64,000 nucleotides of DNA from Lumbricus rubellus. Lineage: Eukaryota; Annelida; Clitellata; Crassiclitellata; Lumbricidae. A program made the translations under genes and the position numbers. The notes under the pieces are model-generated. The model saw only the letters and a program-made list of their open reading frames with translations. It was not told the DNA's origin and searched no databases. The stretch covers positions 44,811,587 to 44,875,586 of the forward strand of contig OX243814.1 of assembly GCA_945859605.1 (NCBI GenBank). Reading direction: 5' to 3'. Shown piece by piece: positions 23,586-34,215 of this stretch; the first letter of the stretch is position 1, and every line of letters starts with the position of its first letter.

Positions 23586-24718
23586 ATGATGAAGTTTCTC
23601 GTTGTTCTCGCTCTGTGCTTCGTGGCCGCCATGGCTTCTATTCCGGATGGTTACGCTCATGGACGATACGCCTTCTATGGACGCTATGCAGGTTGGTTAA
23701 GAAGATCGTAACAGGCAGAGCTAACCAATGGACCCTGACATTGTATGCAAGTTCGCGCTTTTTGATGTAGTGTAACGGTAATTGTATTTAGAGCCTACAA
23801 CTTACAGACTTTAGCATCAGAAGTAGGAAGCTGCAGTTGTTACTGCATGAAGGGAAGAAAACGAATTTGAGTAGGCCTAATACCATGACGTGTGTTAGAT
23901 TCGACAAAAACGTCAATGATTCAATGATACGCATAATTATTCTATGTGAACCTGCTGTATTTTAATGTTTTATGCTTCCCCATGAGTAGGCCTAATAATA
24001 TTTTTGAGAGTTGCAGCAACTGAATTATGTGAATCATGTAATAACATATAGGCTAAATACATAGCCTAATTTAGGCTAGATATATAAATTATGGCCCAAC
24101 ATAGTATGATTTAGTACTGCAGGCCTACGTGCTAAAAAAAGATAAAGGCCTAAAAACTTAAAAAGAATTGATACGGTAACTTAAAATGTTATTTAAATGA
24201 TAACTAGACCTTAGCAATAAAAATCCTTTAAAAGTTTTGTAATTCTTTGGATCGCAATCATGTCTCTATTGAATAATTTCGGAATTTTTTATTCAGAAAA
24301 GTGTGACAATGACGGATTCTACTACAAGGATGATAATTCGTTCGTCATCTGTTCAAACGGAAACGCATACGAACAGCCATGTGCACCCGGTTCACGTAAC
24401 TCCGGATACGACCACTACAATCATGGAAACCACTACTACTACCGAGACTTCTGTGATGTCAACCTCGTCGACCACGGGGCAGGTATTCCACATGGATATG
24501 ATCACCACGAAGCTGGATATGGAAATGGTCATGGTTCCAAATATGAAAATGGTCACGATGCCGGATATGGTCGCGATGCCGGATATAAAAATGTCCATGA
24601 AGCCGGACATGGAAATGGTCACGATGCCGGATATGGTCGCGATGCCGTATATGGAAATGGTCATGATGCCGGATATGGAAATGGTCACGATGCCGGATAT
24701 GGTCGCGATGCCGTATAG
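23586..24718 (+). CDS. Gene F: chitin-binding-like protein, tail ended early by an AGGCCT insertion
   Basis: Exon 1 ends at 23691 (donor GTTGGT). Exon 2 is 24297-24718 (acceptor TTCAG). ATGs at 23586 and 23589 are in frame; from the second the product is 174 aa and begins MKFLVV. The domain begins EKCDNDGFYY and keeps all four Cys. The tail has GYGRDA and KNVHEAGHGNGHDA variants. It ends at TAG 24716-24718, inside GCCGTATAGGCCTATGGA. An otherwise matching unit 68 bp upstream reads GCCGTATATGGA, so a 6-bp insertion made the stop. Past it the frame continues to RNEYRY and TAG at 24766-24768. Probably still makes a slightly shortened protein. Confidence 0.88.
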
Positions 24719-25255
24719 GCCTATGGAAATGGTCACGATGCCGGATATAGAAACGAATATCGCTATTAGTTTCGAATTGAAATCTCATCTAAACTCTTAT
24801 CCTAACTGGAATCATGTCTAATATAATGTTGACTATCGGTCTGGAAGTCTCGGAATAATATCTGAGACCGATTAATTATTGAGCGGTTGTTGAATAAAAT
24901 AGTCTATTGGAACGGTTCTAGGACAAAATGGTAGCGGACAAAATGGTACGGACAAAATGGTATGGACAAAATGGTATTGGGACAAAATGGTATTGGACAA
25001 AATGGTACGGACAAAATGGCACGGACAAAATGGTATGGACAAAATGGTATGGGACAAAATGGTACTAGGACAAAATGGTACGGACAAAATGGTGCGGACA
25101 AAATGGTATGGACAAAATGGTAGCGGATAAAATGGTACTAGGACAAAATGGTTCGGACAAAATGGCGCGGACAAAATGGTATGGACAAAATGGTAGGGAC
25201 AAAATGGCACGGACAAAATGGTATGGACAAAATGGTACTTAGAGAAATTGATATA

Positions 25256-26118
25256 AGACATAACATAACATAACATAACATTTTTATTCGGCAACCAACT
25301 CATTCAGTACAGATAGTATATACATATTACATCAGTTATCTATTATGTCGGCTCACCCAGGAGACCCAAAAGGGGCCAAAGGTCCCGCTAGCCAGGGCCA
25401 CCTGAGAAAAATTAAGTTAGAAATAAGCAGCACGGCCGACTGGAAAATAAAGCAGCTTCATGAACAATAAATTCTTAACTAGCATAATATACATGTATGC
25501 AAAACAAAAAAGGTGAGTTAAAAGAGTGAAATAAAGTTAGTGCAGTCACATACACGGAAACAATTAAATGCACTGTGAAATGCACACTCCCAAATGAAGG
25601 TGTATAACAGTATTTCCCCAGATTGCTAGAGGTTTACATTCCTTGTTTGGATGTAGGCAGGAAACTCCCGTTTGAATAGTCGAAGAGACGGCAGGGAGCG
25701 AATATCAAGAGGAATACTATTCCATGTTCTTGGTCCAATAGGCCTACATTTTATAGATGTAAGCCTTGTATTAGTGCGGGCAAAGGGAACATAAAAAGAG
25801 TTAGTATTTCTTAAGCAACGCTCTCGAATATCAGCGCTGAATTTGAAATAATCTCTGTAGGTAGCTGGTAGTTGATTATGGGTATATCGATACATGAATA
25901 TTCCAATATGTAATTGCCTTATTTGATTTGGTTGTAGTATTTTTAGACCTAAGAATTCTGCTTTTGTGTGGGCTCCTTAAGGGATTTTTAGCGACAAATC
26001 GTATTGCCCGTTTTCGGAGGATAATAATATTCGAGAGGTTTGACTTACGTGCAGAATTGCAGAAGCCCACAATGAGAAGACACAGAAGACACAATGTATG
26101 GAGAAAGTGGCACGGATA
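25256..26118 (-). mobile_element. LINE 3' fragment inside foldback element
   Basis: Reading leftward, NIIILRKRAIRFVAKNPLRS (26151-25876 frame) and then MYRYTHNQLPATYRDYF, FARTNTRLTS and RTWNSIPLDIRSL (25895-25626) are the C-terminal end of a CR1/L2/jockey-type LINE, with frame breaks. The 3' end is AATAAAAATGTTATGTTATG, a repeat tail at about 25256-25285. 5'-truncated and dead. Confidence 0.75.
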
Positions 26119-26672
26119 AAATGGGATTGAATTGCTCCACATTGTTCTCATTTTGGTGTATGAAATATAGCTTATGACATAGGTTTAACGACCGCAAAAC
26201 TGTGCTGACGCTACCCTACCATATAGGTCCCGGCAAAGGAAATATGTTATCTGAAATTTATTGGCCTGTGACCTACCAAAGTTCGTTGGAATGTTCTACA
26301 TCTTTATTTCTATTAGGGCCTGCCTACTGTATATCTCTGAATCTCACGACCCTGATGCGACCTGCTCCGATTTTCAACTTACCCCGGTAGCCTACTGCTT
26401 AATTTAGAGTTGAATATCTATTACACGGGTTTTCGCAAGGTCCACTCTTCTGAGACCATTCTGTCACCATCATATAATTTAATAAATAACGTCACGGTAT
26501 ATTATTGGAGTTCATGTAATACAATTAACTAAATATAGCAACTAAAAACTCTTATTATTTGGTAAAATATTTTGGGTAGTCACATATGGGTGGAGATACC
26601 AGCTCGGGAGATGCCTAGATTGAACACTGAACGTAACCCGATCTCCCCCTCAATCTGTCAGTCTGAGATATA

Positions 26673-27333
26673 CAGGGACGTAACTAGGATTTTTCGTTTG
26701 GGGGGGGCTTAAGCCTTAAGTATGACCAATGCTTAAAGTGTAAAAGAAGAAGTGCCAGGACGCTGTATTGTAATTGGTCGTGAGTGGCGGCGCCAAAGGC
26801 GCGAAGTTGCAAGTGCCGAAGGCACGAAGCCCGTCCCGATTAGGGGGTCTGGGGGAGCGTTGTAAGCTCCCCCAGCGAGGTCTGGGGCGGAGCCCCAGCG
26901 ACCAGCGCATTTTTGGCTGTGTCGACCTCAAATGGAGCCATTTAAGGCTCTTGTTTGCCAGCTATTTGTGAACGGAAAAGTTGCAAAAATTGTAAGAATA
27001 AGGCGTTTTTCAGTGTCGCAAGGGTCAAGCTACCAGGATAATAATAAAAATAGAACTGCTACTGTAAAAGAGAAAGGTTTTGTCTTTACCGTAAGCTCCC
27101 AATCGGGGTCTGGGGCGGAGCCCCAGCGACCAGCGCATTTTTGGCTGTGTCGACCTCAAATGGAGCCATTTTTAGGCAGTCATGGCCGGTCGTCCGTAAC
27201 TGCATGTACGCTGTCCATGCGGTAGTCTGTTTAAATTAGCCGTAAGCATACAACGGCTTGATTTCATTTGGGGGGCTTCAGCTTCGTTTGGGGGGGCTTA
27301 AGCCCCCCAAGCCCAACGCTAGTTACGTCACTG
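26673..27333. mobile_element. hAT-like element, 661 bp, nested
   Basis: The ends are CAGGGACGTAACTAG and, from the right, CAGTGACGTAACTAG, classic hAT-like termini. The 8-bp duplication is GAGATATA (26665-26672) and CAGATATA (27334-27341), with one mismatch. Inside, a roughly 65-bp block starting TCTGGGGCGGAGCCCCAGCG occurs twice (about 26880 and 27108). No transposase. Confidence 0.8.
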
Positions 27334-28131
27334 CAGATATAGAGTTTTGCATTCGTGCCTTCTGTGTGCAATGTGCATGTGGGTCATTTTTTTACACTTG
27401 TTAGTTTAGTAGTATACTGCTGACTGCTACAATGGGTCGCCGCAGCCCCCTATTGCGTGGGGCACTAGGCACGAGCCTCGCGTGTCTGGACCTTAAAACG
27501 GCTTAGCTTGCGCCCCATGTCACACTAGTGTAAACCTTTCTGATTAGAATTGCATGTACATTATATTATATAGATACATGTATAGAGACAGAGGAAGGGG
27601 AGAGAGTGATAGAGAGAAAGAGAGAATAGTCAATGAGATGGGTTTTTTGAAGGGCCGCAACATAGATTTTTTAAATGTATGAAATGGTTTAAGTCTAAGA
27701 ATCTCTATCTCCAAGTACCATTTTGTCCATACCAATTTGTACGTGCCATTTCGTCCATACCATTTTGTCCATACCATTTTGTCCATACCATTTTGTCCAT
27801 ACCATTTTGTCCATACCATTTTGTCCGTGCCATTTTGTCCCTACCATTTTGTCCATACCATTTTGTCCGCGCCATTTTGTCCGAACCATTTTGTCCTAGT
27901 ACCATTTTATCCGCTACCATTTTGTCCATACCATTTTGTCCGCACCATTTTGTCCGTACCATTTTGTCCTAGTACCATTTTGTCCCATACCATTTTGTCC
28001 ATACCATTTTGTCCGTGCCATTTTGTCCGTACCATTTTGTCCAATACCATTTTGTCCCAATACCATTTTGTCCATACCATTTTGTCCGTACCATTTTGTC
28101 CGCTACCATTTTGTCCGGTCACCATTGGAAC

Positions 28132-30512
28132 AATTTGTATTTCGACTTCGTTTCTAAATTAAAATAAATGAACTCACATCCCGCTGATTAGCACATGAGC
28201 CTTGAAATATGAATGCTTCGTATCATTTTGAAGAACTTAAATCGAAAGACTATATGCCTAACCTCGGTTTACCTATCGTTTTAGCGCCCAAAATTATTCA
28301 CACTGTGCAGTATAATTTTTTTTATCAATTCGTCTTGTACTTTGGCATTAATTCTTTTAATCGCTCCAGTATCCATTAAGGCAAGCATTTCTATTCTCAA
28401 TCCAATTTCTATTTGAACAGCATGACAGCATCTATTTTTTCGGCTATCCCTTTTCCATTCAGTCCAGTGATGCCACAGTTGGTTTTTCCCCCACTAGATC
28501 TGGGTTTTTGGTCTTCGTCTGGGTTTCTGTTTTTTTTTCGGGCAAAATCAGGGTTTATTTTGGTGTGTTGACAATTTTTACTTACAACACATGAATAGCC
28601 TGTTCTGTGAAATTAAGTGTAAAAATGGTCGTGATAGGCTACATAATATTTTCCCACTAGTTTTATTTTAAAACTCTACAATCAAGATATCACGTTGTTA
28701 ATTCACAAATAATTTATAACCTGGTGACGCAAAAGTATATAGCTCTGCAAAGAAATAAGCCATTTTGACGTTTCAATATAGGCCTAGGTCAGGTCACACC
28801 TCATCTTAAGCCGCATTCAGGGCTTAAGGTGTGGCAGGACGGTCATGGACGGAGTCCAAGCATTTATTTTAAAATCTGAGCGCCGTCCCGCACTTCTTTT
28901 GGAAAGGTAAGGAGCGTCCAGGCACTTCATTCTCCGCATTTTAAGCACTGGCCGTATTGACATAATTATCTAACTAGTATTTACGTCAGGCCAATCCTCT
29001 AGGAAGTGCACATTATTATAGTTGTTGAAGAGTATTAACCCATTAATAATAATAATAGGCTAATAAGACGATTTATATAGCGCCATAACTCAGTCGAGGC
29101 TGAAGGAAAGGGCGCTGTATTAGTGCCTGACCTTTGTTTTCTGACGAAAGTGTGAAAATAGTGTCATTTCAACCTAATGAAAATAAGTGCCAAACAGCAT
29201 TCAGCTTAAAATTTGTTTTCACAATTTATTAGCAATTTTTTCTTTCCGTCTCCGTTTTGGGGACGCTAGACACGAGTGCCCACGTGAAGTTTCCAGGCTG
29301 GCATTAATGAACTGTGAAGGTTTCATATATAATTAATCAGCTGCTAGTGGCGTAGCAAGGTCCTGGGGGTGGCCCTGTGCAGAGCTTAGGTGGTGGGCCT
29401 CTTAAATGCTTGAAACTCCATTCGATTTCAAACATTGTGATGACATTATTGCGACAGGAACTTTTATATTCTCACCAGTGTTAGACAAATATGTCAGGAT
29501 TAAAATGGTGTTTAAATTGTAAAAATCGGTGAGTATATAGGCTACTATTTATTTTCATATTTACAAAATGGGTCGGGTTTTTCCCCGGACACAGTGTAGT
29601 TGTGTGTATGCCTGAATAAACCAATCGGCTAAATATAGCAGTCGAGATCATGGGTTTTCCCACTCGTTTTCCAACAATAGTACTATACCAACGAACACCG
29701 GCTAGGCTGACGCTGCGTAGGTAAGCAGACAAGTTCTGAAAACCCCGTCACAGAAAGGGAATAGATTGTTTTAATTTGACTTCGAGCTGTGGTTGCTAAG
29801 CAGACACACAAAGGTCTCGCAGGAGCGAAAGATTCGATACACAGTAAGACCAAGTTTTACTAATAGGCTTATGACGTAAAAAGAGCACGATTAAGTATGC
29901 TACATGTAGACCTACGCTGATGTTCGCAAAATCAGGACTGAATTTTTTCCAGAAATCTAAAATTAGTTCAGGGGTGATATTTATAGTCGCAACGGGCATT
30001 GTCGAAATATTTTCATTTGGGTCACAATTTATCTGATAACGTTGACTTCCCAACGGTAGGCTGGCTAATTTCAGAGATTTAAATATGGGGCTTGCATAAT
30101 CAGCACGCTGGGACCTAGGCCCAAATGGCGTGGCGTCCATTCAAACGGGCGAGCGGTGGCGAAGGGTCGAACCCGATCAATTTATTTAAAATTATCAGGG
30201 GAGAGGCTAATCAGGCCATTATGCGTTCGCTACATAAAATCCAAGTAGGCTACACTCAGGCCTAAATTTTTGACAGCTTTGCACTAGGAATTATACTCAT
30301 TTTCAAATACATTTTTTAATTGAGCGAGTAGGCTAAGTAGGCTAGAGATGATTCTAATTGATGGCTAAAGCTCGTCCTTGTCAGTGTTGTCGCCGACAAG
30401 TTTTATGGTCCACCTAAAATCAACTGAATGGACACTTTGACCGCACAGGTCAACGTTTTAAAACGATTACAAGTTTTGTATGTTTATAATTGCTTAATGT
30501 TTATGCTTCAGA
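28132..30512. other. Intergenic, no gene seen
   Basis: 28132-28200 is the resumed 3' flank of gene F. 28310-28440 is the degenerate AATCCA-type repeat. About 29060-29120 has a GCGCCATAACTCAG...GGGCGCTGTATTAG fragment like a LINE tail. GCTAGTGGCGTAGCAAGG near 29343 resembles one hAT terminus without a partner. An acceptor (TATGCTTCAG) at about 30512 precedes the BTB exon. Confidence 0.4.
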
Positions 30513-30514
30513 TC

Positions 30515-32226
30515 ATGGCAGCAAGAGGCGAAACTGGATGGCAGTCGGAAAAGACTCTGGCGGAATGCATGCGATACATGTTGGACAACGAAATAGCAAC
30601 GGATGTTTTTTTCGCGGTTGGTCCACCAGATGGTGAAACTGTCAACATCCGGGCTCACAAATTTATGCTGACCTCCCGCAGCGCTGTTTTCGAAGCCATG
30701 TTCTCCAGCGGAATGACTGAATGCGGGAGTGGACCACAAGCAACGATCAGAATTGAAGATATCGACGCTGCAATCTTTAAGGATCTTCTTCGGTGAGTTT
30801 AGGCCCACAAGCAATTTTGGCTACATTACAGACGTGATTAATGAGCAGAAGAAATAAAATTACTGCTTATATCTTCAACGACTTCCTTTGAACAGAGAGT
30901 TTGCAAGTTCGATTAAAATTACATAGATCTAGGCTACATCTATAAATTCTATAGGCCATATAGGCAGAAAGAATTTTAAAAGCACATATCAGCACTGATA
31001 TCTTGAGATGGTCAATGTGTAAATTCATAGCCACTGTTCAAGTGAGTATAGTGTACTGAGCTATAGGGAGTATATTAAAAATTGTTGCATTTGTTATTTT
31101 GTTCAGTTTAACAAAAGTTTGGATTTTAATTCATATTTATGACGCATGCCTAATAAACTTCTCTTTGCATTTAAAACGTTTGAAATGTTTGTTTTGTAGT
31201 TACATTTATTGTGAGACCGTTTCAGTCAATATGGAAACAGCGGGTTCTCTTATGTACGCTGCTAATAAGTATTTGCTGTCTAAGTTAGTCAAAGAATGTG
31301 GGAAATGTCTTTCGGAAGGTCTGAGTTTAGACAACGTCACCCATGTTCTCGGACAAAGTATATTATTTGATGACGCGGAACTCAGGAAAAACAGTCTTGC
31401 CCTGATTGGTGAAAATGCGAATACCGTTCTGACTGGAACAGAGATTCAGTCTGCATCGCGACAGACCATGGAGAGCATAATAAAGATGGACAGACTTCCA
31501 GTAAAGGAGATTGTCATATATGAAACCTGTCTATCTTGGGCTAAGCATCAACTTCAGATACAACGATCTACAGAAAACCCCACAGACCAGGAATTAAGAG
31601 AGATGCTGGGTGATATGCTGTATCAAATACGTTTTCCAAACATGGAACAAACGGAATTTGCTGAAATCAGTGAAGGCAGAAATGTTCTGACAGCAGAAGA
31701 GAAACTTTCCATCTTTTACTTTTTAACAACAAAGAAGGAAAGTATTCAATTGCTATTTCCGACTGAACGAAGATTCGGTGAAGAAGTCTGGATCGAGCGA
31801 ACATTGATTTGTGTAAATGCAGCGTGGCGTTCAACACCAACTGTTGATGCAATTAATTTTACAACTAATCAAGATATTCTGCTTACTGGCATTGGTTTAT
31901 ACACGGGACACAATGGCGCAGGGTATGGTGTTGATGTTGAAATTCTACAGTCCACTAATTCTCTATATAAAAAGAATCTGACAGCTCCCGCTACAGGAGA
32001 TATGAATCAGTTCAAGGTTACTTTGGATGAACCGATATTCATTAGAGCTGGAATCATTTATTCAATCATGGCTTTGTCCCATGATAGCATTGGCCACTAC
32101 GGTATGAACTGTCAAGCGGTGTGCGCGAAAGCAAATACAATATTCACTTTTTCGGCAAACCCGCAATCATACACCTCAACGAATGCGATTGGTGGTCAGA
32201 TTCCACGCCTGTACTTCCGCTGTTGA
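30515..32226 (+). CDS. BTB-BACK-PHR protein, BTBD3/BTBD6 type
   Basis: Exon 1 is 30515-30792 (donor CG|GTGAGT) and exon 2 is 31200-32226 (acceptor TTTTGTAG), joined in phase 2 to give LLRYIYCETV; 434 aa. The start at 30515 follows a CAG acceptor at 30512, so a non-coding first exon is likely. The BTB/POZ domain is about residues 10-110 (LDNEIATDVFFAVG, AHKFMLTSRSAVFEAMFSSG). The BACK domain is about 120-230 (ANKYLLSKLVKECGKCL, ETCLSWAKHQL). The PHR domain is about 270-434 (INFTTNQDILLTGIGLYTG ... GGQIPRLYF). Family members of this architecture are commonly Cullin-3 substrate adaptors, cytoplasmic. Unrelated to the surrounding cluster. Confidence 0.9.
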
Positions 32227-33150
32227 TATTAAGTGATTGTATATATCAAGAGTGACGACTTGGTACTGCTAAAATCAAATAACTTTGATAGACCTCTCAT
32301 CATGTAGGCGTGTAAAAAGTTATCAGGGTGATTGTGCAGGAAGGAGATAAATTTACGGTGATACATTCGAAACGTGTAATTCATTGGTGACAGCAGAATG
32401 GAAAACAATAAGAGACGGTCTAATTATATCGAAGTCGGACATAAAGAACCATTATTATAATATTAAAGTTATGTTTTAAATATGCCATATATTTCTATTT
32501 CTTTGACTTTTTATGTAGCCTAATAATGCCATTATCTTTTCATTAGTGTAAAACACCACACGGTGGCTGAAGGATGTAATATACAAAACGTTAAAGTCAA
32601 AGTTTCTTAAAATACAAGCTTACTGTCCATGATTGGTGTACCTGACCTTTTAGTCCTTGAACCTTCACATGTGATTCTTCTACTTTATGTGCATTGTAGC
32701 CTATCGTCTGCTGATGAAATTCCCATTCACAACGACATAGGGCCTATAGCATCGTGTATCATCGTATAGGCTAGTGCAAAGAGGAACTCATAAGCCATCA
32801 TCCAAACGTTTTTGCATACATGGGGTCCACTTGGACCCAAACAACTGAACAACTGAAGTGCTTACTTAAATCGATTACTATCTTCCAACAAGAAATAGCA
32901 TAAGCCTTTCTTTAGAAAGTTTAGACATCATTGCACAAATTTTCTATTAAGCTACTTGTTTTACAAAAGTACATTTTTAGAAGATTTTAGAAGAGAGCGC
33001 AATATTACCTTGACACGATTTACGGACTTGGTTGCGGTAAAATTTGTAAATATTCAATATTCGCTTCACCGCGTATTACGACGACGGCCGCCAAAGGCGA
33101 CTGTAATTTGTCTCTCTGTGTTCCAGCCAGAGATAGCTAGTAGCACAATA
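32227..33150. other. 3' flank of BTB gene, no gene seen
   Basis: AT-rich sequence. No coding region or clear repeat was recognised. A small frame at 32956-33207 runs into the mariner end and is not convincing. Confidence 0.4.
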
Positions 33151-33758
33151 TACACTGTGCCCCATAAAAAAAACACACCAAAAAACTTTGTCATGAAACG
33201 CATGTAAGTCTAATGTTAAATAAGAAAAAGTAATGTTTCATTTAAGAAGATGTTCGAAGTGATGTCCCTTCGCTTGAACGCAGGCTCTCAGCCTTGGCCG
33301 CCACTGTTCAATAGCCTTGTCAATGACACTCTGCTCAACTGTGCCCATACAACGATGAGGCGCTCCTTCAACTCGTTGATGTCCCGTATTGCTGTCTGAA
33401 TCTTTCGCAGCAGTACATCGAGGCCATTTTTATTCCAAGCCTTCTGCGGGAACTCTTTTATCAACCGACGACTACTGTAACCCTTCAACAATACTAAATT
33501 CTTAATAAAAAATTTATCTTCGCTGCTGAAAACCATTTTAACTAGCATATAAGTTACTAATCTGTTTAAATGTTTCCAAACACGCCTAGTCTGCGTCACT
33601 GCCTCCAGCAGCAAACACTTCTGTGAGTAAGTAAAATGTAAAATATTTTGTGGCAAAATTATTTGAGAAACAACGTGCAAACTTTTATTACAATTGGCTT
33701 AGTTTTATAGAAGATTTTTGAAAAGTTTTTTGGTGTGTTTTTTATGGGGCACAGTGTA
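33151..33758 (-). mobile_element. Internally deleted Tc1/mariner-type element, 608 bp
   Basis: The inverted ends are TACACTGTGCCCCATAAAAA and its partner TTTTTATGGGGCACAGTGTA, with TA on both sides (33149-33150, 33759-33760). Homology extends through ACACACCAAAAAACTTT. The minus strand keeps a transposase N-terminus with a helix-turn-helix look (MVFSSEDKFFIKNLVLLKGY, then SSRRLIKEFP). This runs into a C-terminal piece resembling IDKAIEQWRPRLRACVQAKG and HFEHLL, in shifted frames. The catalytic core is deleted, so it is non-autonomous. Confidence 0.75.
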
Positions 33759-33760
33759 TA

Positions 33761-34215
33761 TATATATATAAATAAAAATGAAACTTTCCAATAGTTCGTA
33801 ATTTTTTCTCGGTAAGTTACGCACCGAATGCTGTGAAAATTTACCAAAGCCTTCCATTCCAATAGCACCGTGTCTTAAGATTTTATTTCCCCGAAAAAAC
33901 GCAATCTTTTCCACAAAAAGTGAACTTTTCAATCCGTTCGACCGCCATTTGCAAATTCAACCAAACCGCAGGGTTGCCACATTTCAGAATCGTGTTGACC
34001 CGAAACACAGTGACCAGACGAAACATGAATGGGGTCGCGTGCCATGACGTCATAAGAGAGTCGCATAATAATTTCCGAAAACGGCCTTCCACCATTCTTG
34101 GGCTCTATCCGCTGTCAGGAAGGGACGGTGTGAAGAAGGGGAAGGGGAGGGGTAGGGGTGGAGGGGGTCTTTTCTGCCACAGCAGCGCGTGGCCGGGTAC
34201 AGCTAGTATTATATA
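33761..34215. other. Short spacer between mobile elements
   Basis: TA repeat, then AT-rich sequence and a G-rich run at 34137-34170. Nothing coding recognised. Confidence 0.3.

Larger units (their letters stand above)
24914..28123. mobile_element. Foldback element 2, copy 2: minisatellite-armed, carrying nested elements, 3.2 kb
   Basis: It is flanked by a perfect duplication, ATTGGAAC, at 24906-24913 and 28124-28131. The ends are GGTTCTAGGACAAAATGG and, from the right, GGTGACCGGACAAAATGG. The arms (24914-25238 and about 27712-28123) are tandem 14-16-bp units, GGACAAAATGG plus a variable 3-5 bases. The order of variant units is the same in both arms for at least 17 units read inward, so the arms are near-identical inverted repeats. 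The body holds a LINE fragment (25256-26118) and a hAT-like element (26673-27333). Gene D's 3' flank (TTTTTGGAACAGTTTTGTAT near 17038) represents the uninterrupted site. No transposase seen. Confidence 0.85.

Noticed and set aside
24392..24821. Thr/Met-, His/Arg- and Val/Ile-rich open frames overlapping exon 2 of the cluster genes (for example [20 protein letters not shown])
   Set aside because: They are other-frame and antisense readings of the repeat-rich exon. The Cys-domain frame has the splice sites, signal peptide and conservation.
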